From Streptomyces sp. WZ.A104 (GTDB lineage Bacteria > Actinomycetota > Actinomycetes > Streptomycetales > Streptomycetaceae), in the NCBI RefSeq assembly GCF_002382885.1, contig NZ_NWVL01000030.1:27208-91207 (forward strand): 64,000 nucleotides of DNA, written 5' to 3'. Positions 8,293 to 17,412 of this stretch are shown piece by piece; position 1 is the stretch's first letter; every line of letters starts with the position of its first letter. A program made the translations under genes and the position numbers. The notes below the pieces were generated by a model. The model did no database searches, was not told the origin of the DNA, and worked only from the letters and a program-made list of their open reading frames with translations.

Positions 8293-9234
8293 TCAGTGGG
8301 CGATGCCGTCGATCAGCTCCCTGGCCCCCTGCCGCAGCAGGCTGACCGCGACGGACGTGCCCAGGGTGGCCGGGTCGAGAGCTCCGGCCCATTCGTGGGC
8401 GTTGAGGACGGTCTTGCCGTCCGGGGTGAAGACCTTGGCCCGCAGCGACAGATCGCCGTTCCGTTCCACCTGGGCGTAACCGGCGATGGGGCTGTTGCAG
8501 TGCCCCTGAAGCACGTGCAGGAACATCCGCTCGGCGGTCGTCTCGCGGTGGGCCGCCGGGTCGCCGAGCCCGCTCACGGCGTCGATGAGGTCGGTGTCAA
8601 CCTCCCGGCACTGGAGGGCCAGCACTCCGGCACCGATCGGCGGGCACATTACCTCGGGCGACAGGATCTCGGTGATCACGTCGGACCGGCCGATACGCTC
8701 CAGCCCGGACGCTGCCAGCAGCAGCGCGTCGGCCTCGCCTGCGGCAAGCTTCTCGAGGCGCCGGTTGGCGTTGCCGCGCATCGGTACGCAGAAGAGGTGG
8801 GGGTGGGATGCGGCGAGCTGGGCGGCACGGCGGACGGACGACGTCCCCATACGCGTCCCGGCGGGAAGCTCGTCGAGGCGCAGGCCGCCGGGGTGGATCA
8901 GTGCGTCACGGATGTCGTCGCGCCGGAGAAAAGCAGCGAAGACCGTACCCGCAGGCAGGGGCCTGTCCGCCGGGATGTCCTTGACGCAGTGCACCGCCAG
9001 GTCGGCTTCCCCGGCCAGGAGAGCGGCGTCCACCTCTTTGGTGAACGCGCCCTTGCCCTCCACCGCGCTGAGGTCGCCCATCCACTTGTCGCCCGTCGTC
9101 TTGACCGGGACGACCTCCGTACGGGTGCCGGGGTGGAGTACGGCCAGCTCGGCACGGACGCGCTCCACCTGGGCGAGTGCCATGGGCGAGTCGCGGGACA
9201 CAATGCGGATCAGATCAGCGGACATGCCGTTCAC
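8293..9234 (-). CDS. hemC: Hydroxymethylbilane synthase (porphobilinogen deaminase)-like protein
   Basis: 313 residues; HemC family, which polymerises four porphobilinogen units onto a dipyrromethane cofactor. Key residues are kept: the cofactor-holding Cys246 in LQGHCNSPIAGY, catalytic Asp86 in VHCVKDIP, Arg135/Arg136 in TSSVRRAAQ and Arg153 in MRGNANRR. The usual GQGA loop reads GAGV. GTG start at 9234; an ATG at 9225 is an alternative. It is the last gene of a three-gene minus-strand set with a methyltransferase (9 bp upstream) and a HemB-like protein. No hemA, hemD or hemL lies nearby, which suggests a second copy serving this cassette and not the housekeeping haem pathway. That is an inference, because the rest of the genome is not visible. 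Confidence 0.85.
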   Translation of the reverse strand: MNGMSADLIRIVSRDSPMALAQVERVRAELAVLHPGTRTEVVPVKTTGDKWMGDLSAVEGKGAFTKEVDAALLAGEADLAVHCVKDIPADRPLPAGTVFAAFLRRDDIRDALIHPGGLRLDELPAGTRMGTSSVRRAAQLAASHPHLFCVPMRGNANRRLEKLAAGEADALLLAASGLERIGRSDVITEILSPEVMCPPIGAGVLALQCREVDTDLIDAVSGLGDPAAHRETTAERMFLHVLQGHCNSPIAGYAQVERNGDLSLRAKVFTPDGKTVLNAHEWAGALDPATLGTSVAVSLLRQGARELIDGIAH

Positions 9235-9243
9235 GATAGTCCG

Positions 9244-9819
9244 TCAGATACGGGTTCCGACCAGAAGCCCCGACGCCCATGTCGCGAGCGTCCCAAGCAA
9301 GTTGGAGCGTTCGCTCAGACGTGCGAGAAAGTCGTCGACGCGGGTCTGGTGATCGCTGGGCCACGTGGGCTGCGGCAACAGATCGTCTACGACGTAGAGG
9401 CCGCCCGGCTCCAGCAGTTCGAGCAGATCGTCCAGCCGGAGAAACTTTCCGGGGCGGCAGTCCACATAGGCGAGTGAGAGGGGAGGACCGGTATAGCCGT
9501 CGAGCCAGGCGTCAGCATCTGCCGTCACGAAGGACACACGGGTGTCATGACCCAGATGCGCGGCGGCGACGGCCTGGCGCCCGGGGTCCGTCTCCATACT
9601 GGTCAGGTGGGCGTCGGGGCGCATGCCGTGGAGCAGCCAGGACGCCCCGGCGCCAACCCCCGTGCCCAGTTCGACGATATTCCCGGCGGGTTTGGACGCG
9701 GCAAGCGTCGCGAGCAGGGACCCGGTCCGGTCCTCGCAGGACATGGCGAACCCGAGACGGGTCGCGTCCGCGAGGATAGCGTCGAGGGCAGCCGGGCGGA
9801 AGTACGGGCGATCATCCAC
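9244..9819 (-). CDS. Class I SAM-dependent methyltransferase (O-methyltransferase-3-like)
   Basis: 191 residues with a Rossmann methyltransferase core. Motif I is VELGTGVGAGASWLL (about residues 47-61), the acidic end of strand beta-2 is SMETDPG, VTADADAWL is the beta-3/beta-4 region, and YVDCRPGKF replaces the usual metal-binding D-x-x-K segment of family 3. Its ATG overlaps the end of the HemB-like gene by 8 bp and its stop is 9 bp from the hemC start, so the three genes are almost certainly one operon. Substrate unknown; a pyrrolic or linear tetrapyrrole product of its neighbours is a reasonable guess. Confidence 0.8.
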   Translation of the reverse strand: MDDRPYFRPAALDAILADATRLGFAMSCEDRTGSLLATLAASKPAGNIVELGTGVGAGASWLLHGMRPDAHLTSMETDPGRQAVAAAHLGHDTRVSFVTADADAWLDGYTGPPLSLAYVDCRPGKFLRLDDLLELLEPGGLYVVDDLLPQPTWPSDHQTRVDDFLARLSERSNLLGTLATWASGLLVGTRI

Positions 9820-10792
9820 GGCTCTGCTCCAGGTATGCAGCCACCTGCCCGGCGGCGAACGTCAGCACGTGGTCCGCGCCCGCACGCCGGAGCATGGCGA
9901 TGTATTCGGCCATTCCCTCGGCGCCCATCCCCCGCAGGGCAGGCCATTCACCGGAAGTGGAGTACGCGACGAGCGGCGCCTCCTGATCGGCCCGGAGTCG
10001 AACGAGGACATCGACTGCGGTCATGACCGGCTGGAGGGTGAGCGAGTCCGCCCCCTCGGCGATCCAACGCCTGGCTTGGACCACGGTGTCGCGCTGGGCA
10101 CGGCCCGGTTCGAGCTGAAGGCCACGCCGGTGGCCGGCGGCCGGGTCAGTGGCCATCAACTCCTTGAAGGGGCCGTACAGCATCGTGTGGATAGCCAGGT
10201 TGGGGTTGACCCCGACATCGCGGAGCCCTCCGTCATCCAAGGCGGCACGGACGGCGCGCACCGAGCCGTCGAGCATCGCAGTGGGTGATACGACGTCGGC
10301 TCCGGCCTCAGCGTGCTGAACTGCCATGTCGCCCATCAGCCGGTAGGTCGCGTCGAGGTCGATACCTCCGGCGGACGTACGCAACACGCATTCCCCTCCG
10401 CTCGTCCAGGAGCAACCGCACACCTCTGTGGTCACAGCCAGGTCCGGTGCGGCCGCTTTGATCGCCGACACCGCCAGGACCATGCGGTTGCCCGCAGACA
10501 CGGCGGCTGACCCGGCGCTGTCGCGGTCGTGGCCCAGGACGAATACCTTGACGCCGCGAATGCCGAGATCGCCCCACCGAGCCACGGTCCGCTGGACCTC
10601 TGCAAGGGGTACCGCGCCGGGGAGGCTTCCGGCCCCGGGATGCCCGTCGGGGAGGGCAAGGAGCGGAGCGCTGAGGTCTCCGGCGGTGAGCGCGGGACGG
10701 GTGTAGAGGGCACGCACGGCAGAGCGGGCCCGCGACGGGTTGACCCCGTCCGGACCGACGGCGGGTAGAGGCCGTCCGGTGAGTGTGGTCAT
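9812..10792 (-). CDS. Divergent porphobilinogen synthase (HemB/ALAD) homologue lacking both Schiff-base lysines
   Basis: 326-residue TIM-barrel protein of the ALAD family. The zinc-type triad is kept as Cys125, Cys127 and Cys135 (EVCGCSWTSGGECV), as are AGADVVSPTAMLDG, LYGPF and YSTSGEW. The two lysines that form Schiff bases with the two 5-aminolevulinate molecules are gone. The segment before LYGPF (VNPNLAIHTM) holds no Lys, with Ala200 at the expected place, and the second is Gln254 in GADSLTLQP. Canonical porphobilinogen synthesis is therefore unlikely. It is the first gene of the operon with the methyltransferase and HemC. ATG start. It could be a repurposed condensing enzyme or a regulatory or scaffold protein. 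Confidence 0.8.
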   Translation of the reverse strand: MTTLTGRPLPAVGPDGVNPSRARSAVRALYTRPALTAGDLSAPLLALPDGHPGAGSLPGAVPLAEVQRTVARWGDLGIRGVKVFVLGHDRDSAGSAAVSAGNRMVLAVSAIKAAAPDLAVTTEVCGCSWTSGGECVLRTSAGGIDLDATYRLMGDMAVQHAEAGADVVSPTAMLDGSVRAVRAALDDGGLRDVGVNPNLAIHTMLYGPFKELMATDPAAGHRRGLQLEPGRAQRDTVVQARRWIAEGADSLTLQPVMTAVDVLVRLRADQEAPLVAYSTSGEWPALRGMGAEGMAEYIAMLRRAGADHVLTFAAGQVAAYLEQSRG

Positions 10793-10917
10793 GCGCTCAG
10801 TAGATACCGACAGCGCGTCGGCAAAATAGGGCGTGCGGGGTCAGATCAAGGAGCGCGTCCAGCGCACGACCACTCCTCCCGAATCAGTCGGCAGCCACCC
10901 GTCGCCCCCTCCCCGCC

Positions 10918-11439
10918 TCACCCCTTGACCGCCTCCACGATCCGTTCCGCGACCTGGGCGGGCGTGAGGTGTGTGGTGTCGATGACCTCGGCCTCGGCGT
11001 GCAGCCAGGTACGGGCGGCCTCGGCGTAGGGCTCCAGATGGGCGAAGCGGAACGGGGAGGGGCCGAGGTCCGTGTCGCCCTCGATGCGGCCGCGCAGGGT
11101 GTCCTGGTCGGCGTGGAGGACGAAGTGGCGGACCGGAATGCGGTGTTCGGCGAGGCCCGCGCTGATCTCGCGCCAGTACGGCTCGACCAGCACCGTCATG
11201 GGCATCACCAGGATGCCGCCCGTGTAGTCGAGTACGCGGCGGGCGGTCTCGACCACCAGCTGCCGCCAGGGCGGCCAGTGCTGGAAGTTGTCCGTACGGG
11301 ACAGGACCGGCGTGATGTCCATGAGTGTCTCGCCGACCTTCTCGGCGTCGAACACCCGTGAATCCGGGAGCATTTGCCGCACGAGTGCGGCGGTCGTCGT
11401 CTTTCCCGCGCCGTGGGTGCCGTTGAGCCACACAATCAT
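10918..11439 (-). CDS. P-loop kinase-like ATPase (TmrB/AAA_33 type)
   Basis: 173-residue nucleotide-binding protein opening with MIVWLNGTHGAGKTTTAALV, in which GTHGAGKTT is the Walker A motif. Later HFVLHADQDTLRGRI and a C-terminal VIDTTHLTPAQVA segment match small kinase-like proteins such as TmrB (tunicamycin resistance) and chloramphenicol phosphotransferase relatives. The ATG at 11439 is chosen because the P-loop then sits at the usual distance from the N-terminus; the frame stays open a further 37 codons upstream with Pro-rich, non-domain sequence. Substrate unknown. Confidence 0.8.
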   Translation of the reverse strand: MIVWLNGTHGAGKTTTAALVRQMLPDSRVFDAEKVGETLMDITPVLSRTDNFQHWPPWRQLVVETARRVLDYTGGILVMPMTVLVEPYWREISAGLAEHRIPVRHFVLHADQDTLRGRIEGDTDLGPSPFRFAHLEPYAEAARTWLHAEAEVIDTTHLTPAQVAERIVEAVKG

Positions 11440-11516
11440 GGGCCCAAACCTAACGGCCGGGTCTCCCGGCGGGCGAGCGGCTTCTCCGGGAGGCACAGGT
11501 ACGGAGGCCGGTGGTG

Positions 11517-11930
11517 TCAGACCTTGATCACAGTGACCCGCCCGCCGCACAGCGCGGTGAGGTCCTCGGGGTCGGAGGTGAGTACGGTGACGGGGCCAGG
11601 TGCTACGAGAGCTGTGGCGCAGAGCATGGCGTCAATGGCGCACTTGTACCCATGCAGCCCGGCATCGGCGCCGACCGTGTCACGCGGCGCTCTGGGCGTC
11701 GGCCTGCTGCTCACGGGCCCGTTGCAGCTGATCGCGCCTGGCCTGGATCTCTTCCTCACCGATCGGGCCATGATCGGCCTCGACCACGGCGATGAGCTGT
11801 TCAGGTTGTCCCACTCGATCTGGCGGGCGACAGCCGCCACGACGTAGGCGGAAAGGCCGCTACGCTGCCGAGCGGCTTCCGCGATACCGCGCGGCAGCGT
11901 GATCGAGTACTTGCCGGTGGCATCACTCAT
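11517..11930 (-). pseudogene. Decayed type II toxin-antitoxin locus (frameshifted antitoxin fused to PIN-toxin remnant)
   Basis: From ATG 11930, preceded by AGGAGGATAGGTAGC, the frame encodes an antitoxin head (MSDATGKYSITLPRGIAEAA ... AYVVAAVARQIEWDNL). Near 11800 the antitoxin sequence jumps to another frame, where EQLIAVVEADHGPIGEEEIQ and a Gln/Ala-rich tail run to a TGA at 11680-11682; a 1-bp loss explains this. The original frame reads through into the last 50 or so residues of a PIN-type toxin (CAIDAMLCATALVAPGPVTV, then LTSDPEDLTAL). The toxin's N-terminal 80 or so residues, including its first acidic catalytic residues, are missing. The open 137-codon frame is thus an accidental fusion. 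The GNAT gene ends 1 bp upstream. Confidence 0.68.
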
Positions 11931-11931
11931 G

Positions 11932-12432
11932 CTACCTATCCTCCTGCACATCCCCCGAGGGCTGGTTCATCCACTCCGCGACCACCTCCCCGCCCTCCTC
12001 CACCCCCGTCAGGCGGAAGCCGAGCGCGGTGTACAGGCGGGCGGCGGCCTCGTTGGCCGGGGCGTAGGAGAGGCGGACCGCCGTGCGGCCGGGGCGGGCG
12101 GACAGCCAGGTCGCCAGGGTGCGTACGGCGGCCGCGCCGATGCCCCGGCCCTGGTGGGAGGCGTCGATCAGCACGCCGCCGATCCAGTACGAACCGTCCT
12201 CGTCCCGCCCCCACATGATGTGCCCGGCCACCTCGTCACCGGCCAGGACCGCCAAGGAGTGCCAGGTGTCCTCGCGGGCCGTCAGCACCAGGTAGCGGGC
12301 CGCCAGGGCAGGGACCCAGTCGCGCTGGTCGTCGCGGGGTGCGCAGTCGGCGACCGCCCGCCAGTTGTCCCCGTCGACCTCGTGGAGGGTGACGGGACGG
12401 CCCGCCCTGTCGGTGTGTTCGTACGTGATCAT
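11932..12432 (-). CDS. GNAT-family N-acetyltransferase
   Basis: 166 residues. The acetyl-CoA-binding motif A reads DASHQGRGIGAAAVRTL (R-G-x-G-x-G type), followed by VRLSYAPANEAAARLYTALG, the standard motif B. The N-terminal half and the GHIMWGRDEDGSYWIGGVLI strand resemble spermidine acetyltransferase-like actinobacterial proteins. ATG start at 12432. Substrate not predictable. Confidence 0.87.
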   Translation of the reverse strand: MITYEHTDRAGRPVTLHEVDGDNWRAVADCAPRDDQRDWVPALAARYLVLTAREDTWHSLAVLAGDEVAGHIMWGRDEDGSYWIGGVLIDASHQGRGIGAAAVRTLATWLSARPGRTAVRLSYAPANEAAARLYTALGFRLTGVEEGGEVVAEWMNQPSGDVQEDR

Positions 12433-12474
12433 GCGGGGAGGGTAGGAGCGGCGGGTGGCGCCCCGCCAGGGGTT

Positions 12475-13281
12475 TTACTCCCGCCCCGACATCGCCTGGC
12501 GGAACCCCGTGTTCACCGCCAGGATTCCGCCGTCCACCCGCAGTGTCGTCCCCGTGATCCACGACGCGTCGGACGAGGCGAGGAAGGCGACGGCGGACGC
12601 GATGTCCTCGGGGGTGCCGACCCGGCCGAGGGGGTAGAGGGCGGCGGCACGCTCCAGTTCGGCGTCGCGGCCCGACCAGGCGGCCGTGCGGATCGTGCCG
12701 GGGGCCACCAGGTTGACCCGTACGCCGCGCGGGCCCGCGTGGCCCGCCAGCGTACGGGTCAGGCTGGCCAGGCCCGCCTTGGCCGCGCTGTACGCGTGGC
12801 CGCCGAAGTCCTGTTCGCCGTTGACCGAGCCGATGGTGACGATCGCACCCCGGCCCGAGGCCACCAGGTGCGGCAGGGCGGCGCGGGCGCAGCGGAAGGG
12901 GCCGGAGAGGGTGATGTCCAGGTCGCGGTCCCACTCCTCGTCCGGCTCGTCCTCGAAGAGACTCGCGTCCTCGCTCGCCGCGTACGCGTTGTTGACGAGG
13001 ACGTCGAGGCGGCCGAAGGTCGCGGCCGCGTGGGCGACCGCCGCCTCCACCGCTGTCCGGTCCGCCACGTCGCAGGCCAAGGAGTCGGCCGTGCCGCCCG
13101 CCTCGCGTATCGCCGCCGCCGTGTCCGAGGCGCGCTCGGCGTCCAGGTCGGTGACGAGGACCGAGGCGCCTTCCGCCGCCAGGCGGTGGGCCGTTGCCGC
13201 GCCGATGCCCTGGCCGGCGGCGGTGATCAGGACGCTGTAGCCGTCGAAGCGGGCCCTTGCCCCACGCGTTGCAGGTGTCAT
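12475..13281 (-). CDS. SDR-family oxidoreductase
   Basis: 268-residue classical short-chain dehydrogenase/reductase. The cofactor motif is TAAGQGIGAATAHRLA (TGxxxGIG type) near residue 20; VLVNNAYAA is the NNAG segment; the catalytic pair lies in HAYSAAKAG (YxxxK); GGILAVNTG sits near the C-terminus. Asp in VTDLDAE after beta-2 suggests NAD(H) preference. The ATG at 13281 overlaps the stop of the serine hydrolase gene by 4 bp, so the two are co-transcribed. Substrate unknown. Confidence 0.9.
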   Translation of the reverse strand: MTPATRGARARFDGYSVLITAAGQGIGAATAHRLAAEGASVLVTDLDAERASDTAAAIREAGGTADSLACDVADRTAVEAAVAHAAATFGRLDVLVNNAYAASEDASLFEDEPDEEWDRDLDITLSGPFRCARAALPHLVASGRGAIVTIGSVNGEQDFGGHAYSAAKAGLASLTRTLAGHAGPRGVRVNLVAPGTIRTAAWSGRDAELERAAALYPLGRVGTPEDIASAVAFLASSDASWITGTTLRVDGGILAVNTGFRQAMSGRE

Positions 13282-14492
13282 AGCGCCGACCGTACTGCCC
13301 TGACCAGTGCCTGGGCACGGGGGTCCGCGGTGACTCCCTTCTGGAGGCCGTTGGTCACATAGCCGAGCGCGATGCCGGATTCGGGGTCGGCGAAGCCCAG
13401 CGAACCGCCCCGGCCCGGGTGGCCGAAGGAGCCGGGGCCCAGCAGGGGCGCCGCCGGGCCGTGCAGCATGTAGCCCAGGCCGAAGCGGGTGTTGACCACC
13501 AGGACCCGGTCGGGGCCCGCCGACTCCTCCGTGCGGGCCAGCGTCAGGGTCGCGGGGGCGAACAGGCGGCGGTGGCCGTCGACCGGGCCGATCATCGCGG
13601 CGTAGCAGCGGGCCAGGCCCCGGGCGGTCGCGATGCCGCCCGAGGCGGGGAGTTCGGCCGTACGGTAGGCGGCGTCGTTCTCGTCGGGGAACGGGTCGAT
13701 CGCGCCGAACGCCCGCCGGGTGAGCGATTCCGGGTCGCGGTAGGCCTCGACCACCGAGCGTTTGGGGCGTACGCGCAGGGCGCCGGAGGCCGCGGTGGGG
13801 GCCGGGGGCTCCACGGAACCGATGCGGCCGATGCGGTGGGCCTCGTCGGCGGGGAGTCCGAACCAGAAGTCCAGGCCGAGCGGGCGCGCGATCTCCTCCG
13901 CGATCCAGCGGCCGATGGTGCGGCCGGTGGCGCGGCGGACCAGTTCGCCGATCAGCCAGCTGTAGGTCTGGGCGTGGTAGCCGTGGTCGGTGCCCGGCTC
14001 CCAGTACGGGCTCTGGGCCGCGACGGCCGCCGGGCCGGAGAGCCCGTCGGCGGCCTCGGCGGGGGTGAGGGTGCGGTCCAGGGCGGGCACCCCGGCCCGG
14101 TGGGCCAGGAGGTCGCGGACCAGGACGCGTTCCTTGCCGTTCGCCTTGAACTCCGGCCAGTACGTGGAGACCGGGGCGTCCAGGTCGACCTGTCCGCGCT
14201 GGTGGAGCAGGAGGGGGACGGCGGCGGCGATGCCCTTGCCCGCCGAGCGCACGATCTGGACGGTGTCGACCGCCCAGGGCTCGGTGCCGTCCACGTCTCT
14301 CGTACCGGCCCACAGGTCCACGACCTTGCGCCCGTCCCGGTAGACGGCGACGGCCGCGCCGCGCTCCCCCCGCTGCTCGAAGTTGCGGGCGAACGCGTCC
14401 GCGACCGCTTCGAACCCGGGTGCCACCGTGCCCCGTACGTCCACGTCCACGCCTGCTCCCGTACCCGCCGATGTGCCCGCGCCCTCGCTCAT
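13278..14492 (-). CDS. Serine hydrolase (beta-lactamase class C / esterase EstB-like)
   Basis: 404 residues. SxxK is present as SAGK (VRSAGKGIAAA), the catalytic tyrosine motif as YHAQTYSW, and a late HPGRGGS stands for the HxG motif. It is the beta-lactamase/EstB-type fold without an export signal, so it probably acts as a cytoplasmic esterase. The ATG at 14492 is chosen; the frame extends 22 codons upstream with basic filler. Gly/Thr/Ala-rich residues 4-15 form a loose N-terminal tail. It pairs with the overlapping SDR gene. Confidence 0.87.
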   Translation of the reverse strand: MSEGAGTSAGTGAGVDVDVRGTVAPGFEAVADAFARNFEQRGERGAAVAVYRDGRKVVDLWAGTRDVDGTEPWAVDTVQIVRSAGKGIAAAVPLLLHQRGQVDLDAPVSTYWPEFKANGKERVLVRDLLAHRAGVPALDRTLTPAEAADGLSGPAAVAAQSPYWEPGTDHGYHAQTYSWLIGELVRRATGRTIGRWIAEEIARPLGLDFWFGLPADEAHRIGRIGSVEPPAPTAASGALRVRPKRSVVEAYRDPESLTRRAFGAIDPFPDENDAAYRTAELPASGGIATARGLARCYAAMIGPVDGHRRLFAPATLTLARTEESAGPDRVLVVNTRFGLGYMLHGPAAPLLGPGSFGHPGRGGSLGFADPESGIALGYVTNGLQKGVTADPRAQALVRAVRSAL

Positions 14493-14565
14493 CCCCCCAT
14501 GGTGCACGGCCGGGCGGGCACCATGGGCCCCGGGGCGTCGGCCCCTTCGGTCCGTCACGGTCTGT

Positions 14566-15341
<776 letters not shown>

Positions 15342-15354
<13 letters not shown>

Positions 15355-16103
15355 CCCAGCAGACAGACCGCGAGGGCGAGTAGGGGAAGGGCCGCCGCGT
15401 ACGCCCACTGGGTGCGGGTGGCCGTGGCCTGGTCGATGACCGGCATCGTGCCCCGGTAGCCCCGGCTGACCATCGCGAGGTGGACGCGCTCGCCGCGCTC
15501 GTACGAGCGGATGAACAGGGCTCCCGCCGAGGCGGCCAGCACCCGCCACTGGCGTACCCCGCGTGCCTCGAAGCCCCGGGAGCGGCGGGCGATCGACATG
15601 CGCCGCATCTCGTCGGTGATGACGTCCCCGTACCGGATCATGAACGAGGCGATCTGGACGAGCAGCGGGGGCAGCTTCAGGCGCTGGAGGCCGAGGAGCA
15701 CGGAGCGCAGTTCGGTGGTGGCGGCCAGGATCACCGAGGCGGCGACGCCGAGGGTGGCCTTGGCGAGCACGTTCCAGGCGCCCCAGAGGCCGGGAACGCT
15801 GACCGGGACGCCGAGGATCTCGGTCTGCTCGCCGGGCACCACGAACGGCATGAGCAGCGCGAACGCGACGAACGGCACCTCGATGACGAGCCGTTTCAGC
15901 AGGAAGGCGGCGGGAATGCGGGCCAGGGCGGCGACGGCGGCCAGCAGCGCCGCGTACAGGCCGAAGGCCCACATCGCCTCGCGCGGGGTGGAGACGACGA
16001 CGAGCACGAAGCCGAAGACGGCGGCCAGCTTGCAGTGCGGGGGCAGCCGGTGGACCGCCGAGTGTCCGTGCCGGTAGAGCTTGTGGGCGTGGCCCGCTCC
16101 CAT
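15342..16103 (-). CDS. cbiQ: ECF transporter transmembrane T component
   Basis: 253-residue membrane protein with about five or six hydrophobic helices. The characteristic cytoplasmic coupling helices are seen in MSIARRSRGFEARGVRQW, which carries the ARG-type motifs. It begins 1 bp after the cbiM stop and overlaps cbiO, so the three subunits are translationally linked. It docks CbiO to the metal-binding CbiM. Confidence 0.9.
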
Positions 16104-16104
16104 G

Positions 16105-17172
16105 TCAGGCGTTCTCGTGGTCGCGCGGGTTGGTACGGGGTGCGCCCCGCTCGTCGTCCTTGCGGCGGCGGACCATCCAGAAGACGCCCGTGCCGACGAC
16201 GACGGTGGCGCTGACGCCGATCACCCCGGCGAGGCCGCCGGAGAGCCGGGCGTTCTCGATGTCACCGACCCCGTAGTCGGCGAGCGGGGAGTCGGCGGCG
16301 CCGTGCTCCTCGGCCTTCTCGTCGATGCCCTTGTCGGCGGCGACCCGCTCCAGGCCGTCCGGGTCGGCGGAGGCGTAGAAGGAGACGACCCCGGCGAGGA
16401 GGAAGGCGGAGACCAGGCCGGTGATCCAGAACCCCCGGGTGGACCGGGCGGGGGCGGGCTCCGGCTCCCGGGTGGCGGCCGGGGCGTCGACCAGTTCGCC
16501 GTCGACCCGGAGCTTGAGGGGCGTGGCGGGGCCCTGGACGCCGTGGACGAGGTCGGGACGTACGGCGAGGACGGCGCCGACGGTCAGCGCGGTGATGACC
16601 GCTTCGCCGATGCCGATCAGGACGTGCACCCCGATCATGGCCGTGAAGACCGTGCCGATCGGGATGTCGGTGGTGCCGCCGATCCAGTAGAGCAGCGTGA
16701 ACGCGGCGGCCGAGGCGGGCACGGAGACCAGGGCGGCGACGAACGCCGAGGCGGTCGCGGACCGGCGGTTGCGCGGCAGGAGGCCGGTCAGCAGCCGGAA
16801 CAGCGCGTACGCGACGACGACGGTGACCACGCCCATGACGGTGATGTTCACGCCGAGCGCGGTGAGACCGCCGTCCGCGAAGAAGATGCCCTGCATCAGC
16901 AGCACCACGGACAGACAGAGCACCGCTGTACAGGGCCCGACCAGGATCGCGGCCAGCGCCCCTCCCATCAGGTGGCCGCTGGTACCGGCGGCCACCGGGA
17001 AGTTCAGCATCTGTACGGCGAAGATGAACGCGGCCACCAGCCCGGCGAGCGGCGCCGTGCGCTCGTCCAGTTCCCGGCGCGCGCCGCGGAGGCTGACGGC
17101 GAGGGCCCCGGCGGCGAACACCCCGGCGGCCACGGAGACAGGTGCATCGATGAATCCATCGGGTACATGCAT
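16105..17172 (-). CDS. cbiM: ECF transporter substrate-capture component with fused PDGLE (CbiN-like) domain
   Basis: 355 residues. The mature N-terminus MHVPDGFID holds the invariant His2 that coordinates the metal; several helices follow with FPVAAGTSGHLMGGALAAIL. After about residue 240 a linker leads to a C-terminal part with the PDGLE-type signature DPDGLERVAADKG between two more helices, which replaces a separate CbiN/NikN subunit. The family imports Ni2+ or Co2+. A Nur-like inverted repeat in the promoter region favours nickel, though this is not proven. ATG start. Confidence 0.9.
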   Translation of the reverse strand: MHVPDGFIDAPVSVAAGVFAAGALAVSLRGARRELDERTAPLAGLVAAFIFAVQMLNFPVAAGTSGHLMGGALAAILVGPCTAVLCLSVVLLMQGIFFADGGLTALGVNITVMGVVTVVVAYALFRLLTGLLPRNRRSATASAFVAALVSVPASAAAFTLLYWIGGTTDIPIGTVFTAMIGVHVLIGIGEAVITALTVGAVLAVRPDLVHGVQGPATPLKLRVDGELVDAPAATREPEPAPARSTRGFWITGLVSAFLLAGVVSFYASADPDGLERVAADKGIDEKAEEHGAADSPLADYGVGDIENARLSGGLAGVIGVSATVVVGTGVFWMVRRRKDDERGAPRTNPRDHENA

Positions 17173-17255
17173 GGGAGGCTCCGCTTCCTGCGGGGTCCGC
17201 GCGGCCTCCGCGCCCGTGCGGACGCGGTCCTGCGGGCGGGGTCATGAACCCGTCA

Positions 17256-17286
17256 ATAATAGTGCTCTCCTGCGAACCATGCGCAA
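17256..17286 (-). promoter_or_regulatory. Candidate promoter of cbiMQO with Nur-like inverted repeat
   Basis: On the minus strand TATTAT (17256-17261) can be a -10 and TTGCGC (17281-17286) a -35, 19 bp apart. Around the -35 the sequence at 17271-17285 reads TGC-N9-GCA, the skeleton of the Streptomyces Nur (nickel Fur-type) box TTGCAA-N5-TTGCAA. The placement would allow nickel-dependent repression. It is a pattern match only; there is no cobalamin-riboswitch signature in this leader. Confidence 0.4.
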
Positions 17287-17412
17287 GAGCGGGACCCCGG
17301 CAGTATCGCTAACGATGCCCACCGGGCCGCCCCCTCGGGGCATCCACCGCGCCACCCCCGCGAAATATGGGACATTAGAGGACAGAGAGATGCATATAGG
17401 AGGAGCCGGCCC

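Noticed and set aside
8293..10792. Ordinary haem biosynthesis operon
   Set aside because: The HemB-like protein lacks both catalytic lysines, a methyltransferase sits between the two genes, and hemA, hemD and hemL are absent.
17173..17412. Possible cobalamin riboswitch upstream of cbiM
   Set aside because: The conserved B12-box and paired elements are not seen. A TATTAT -10 and an inverted repeat of Nur type fit the region better.
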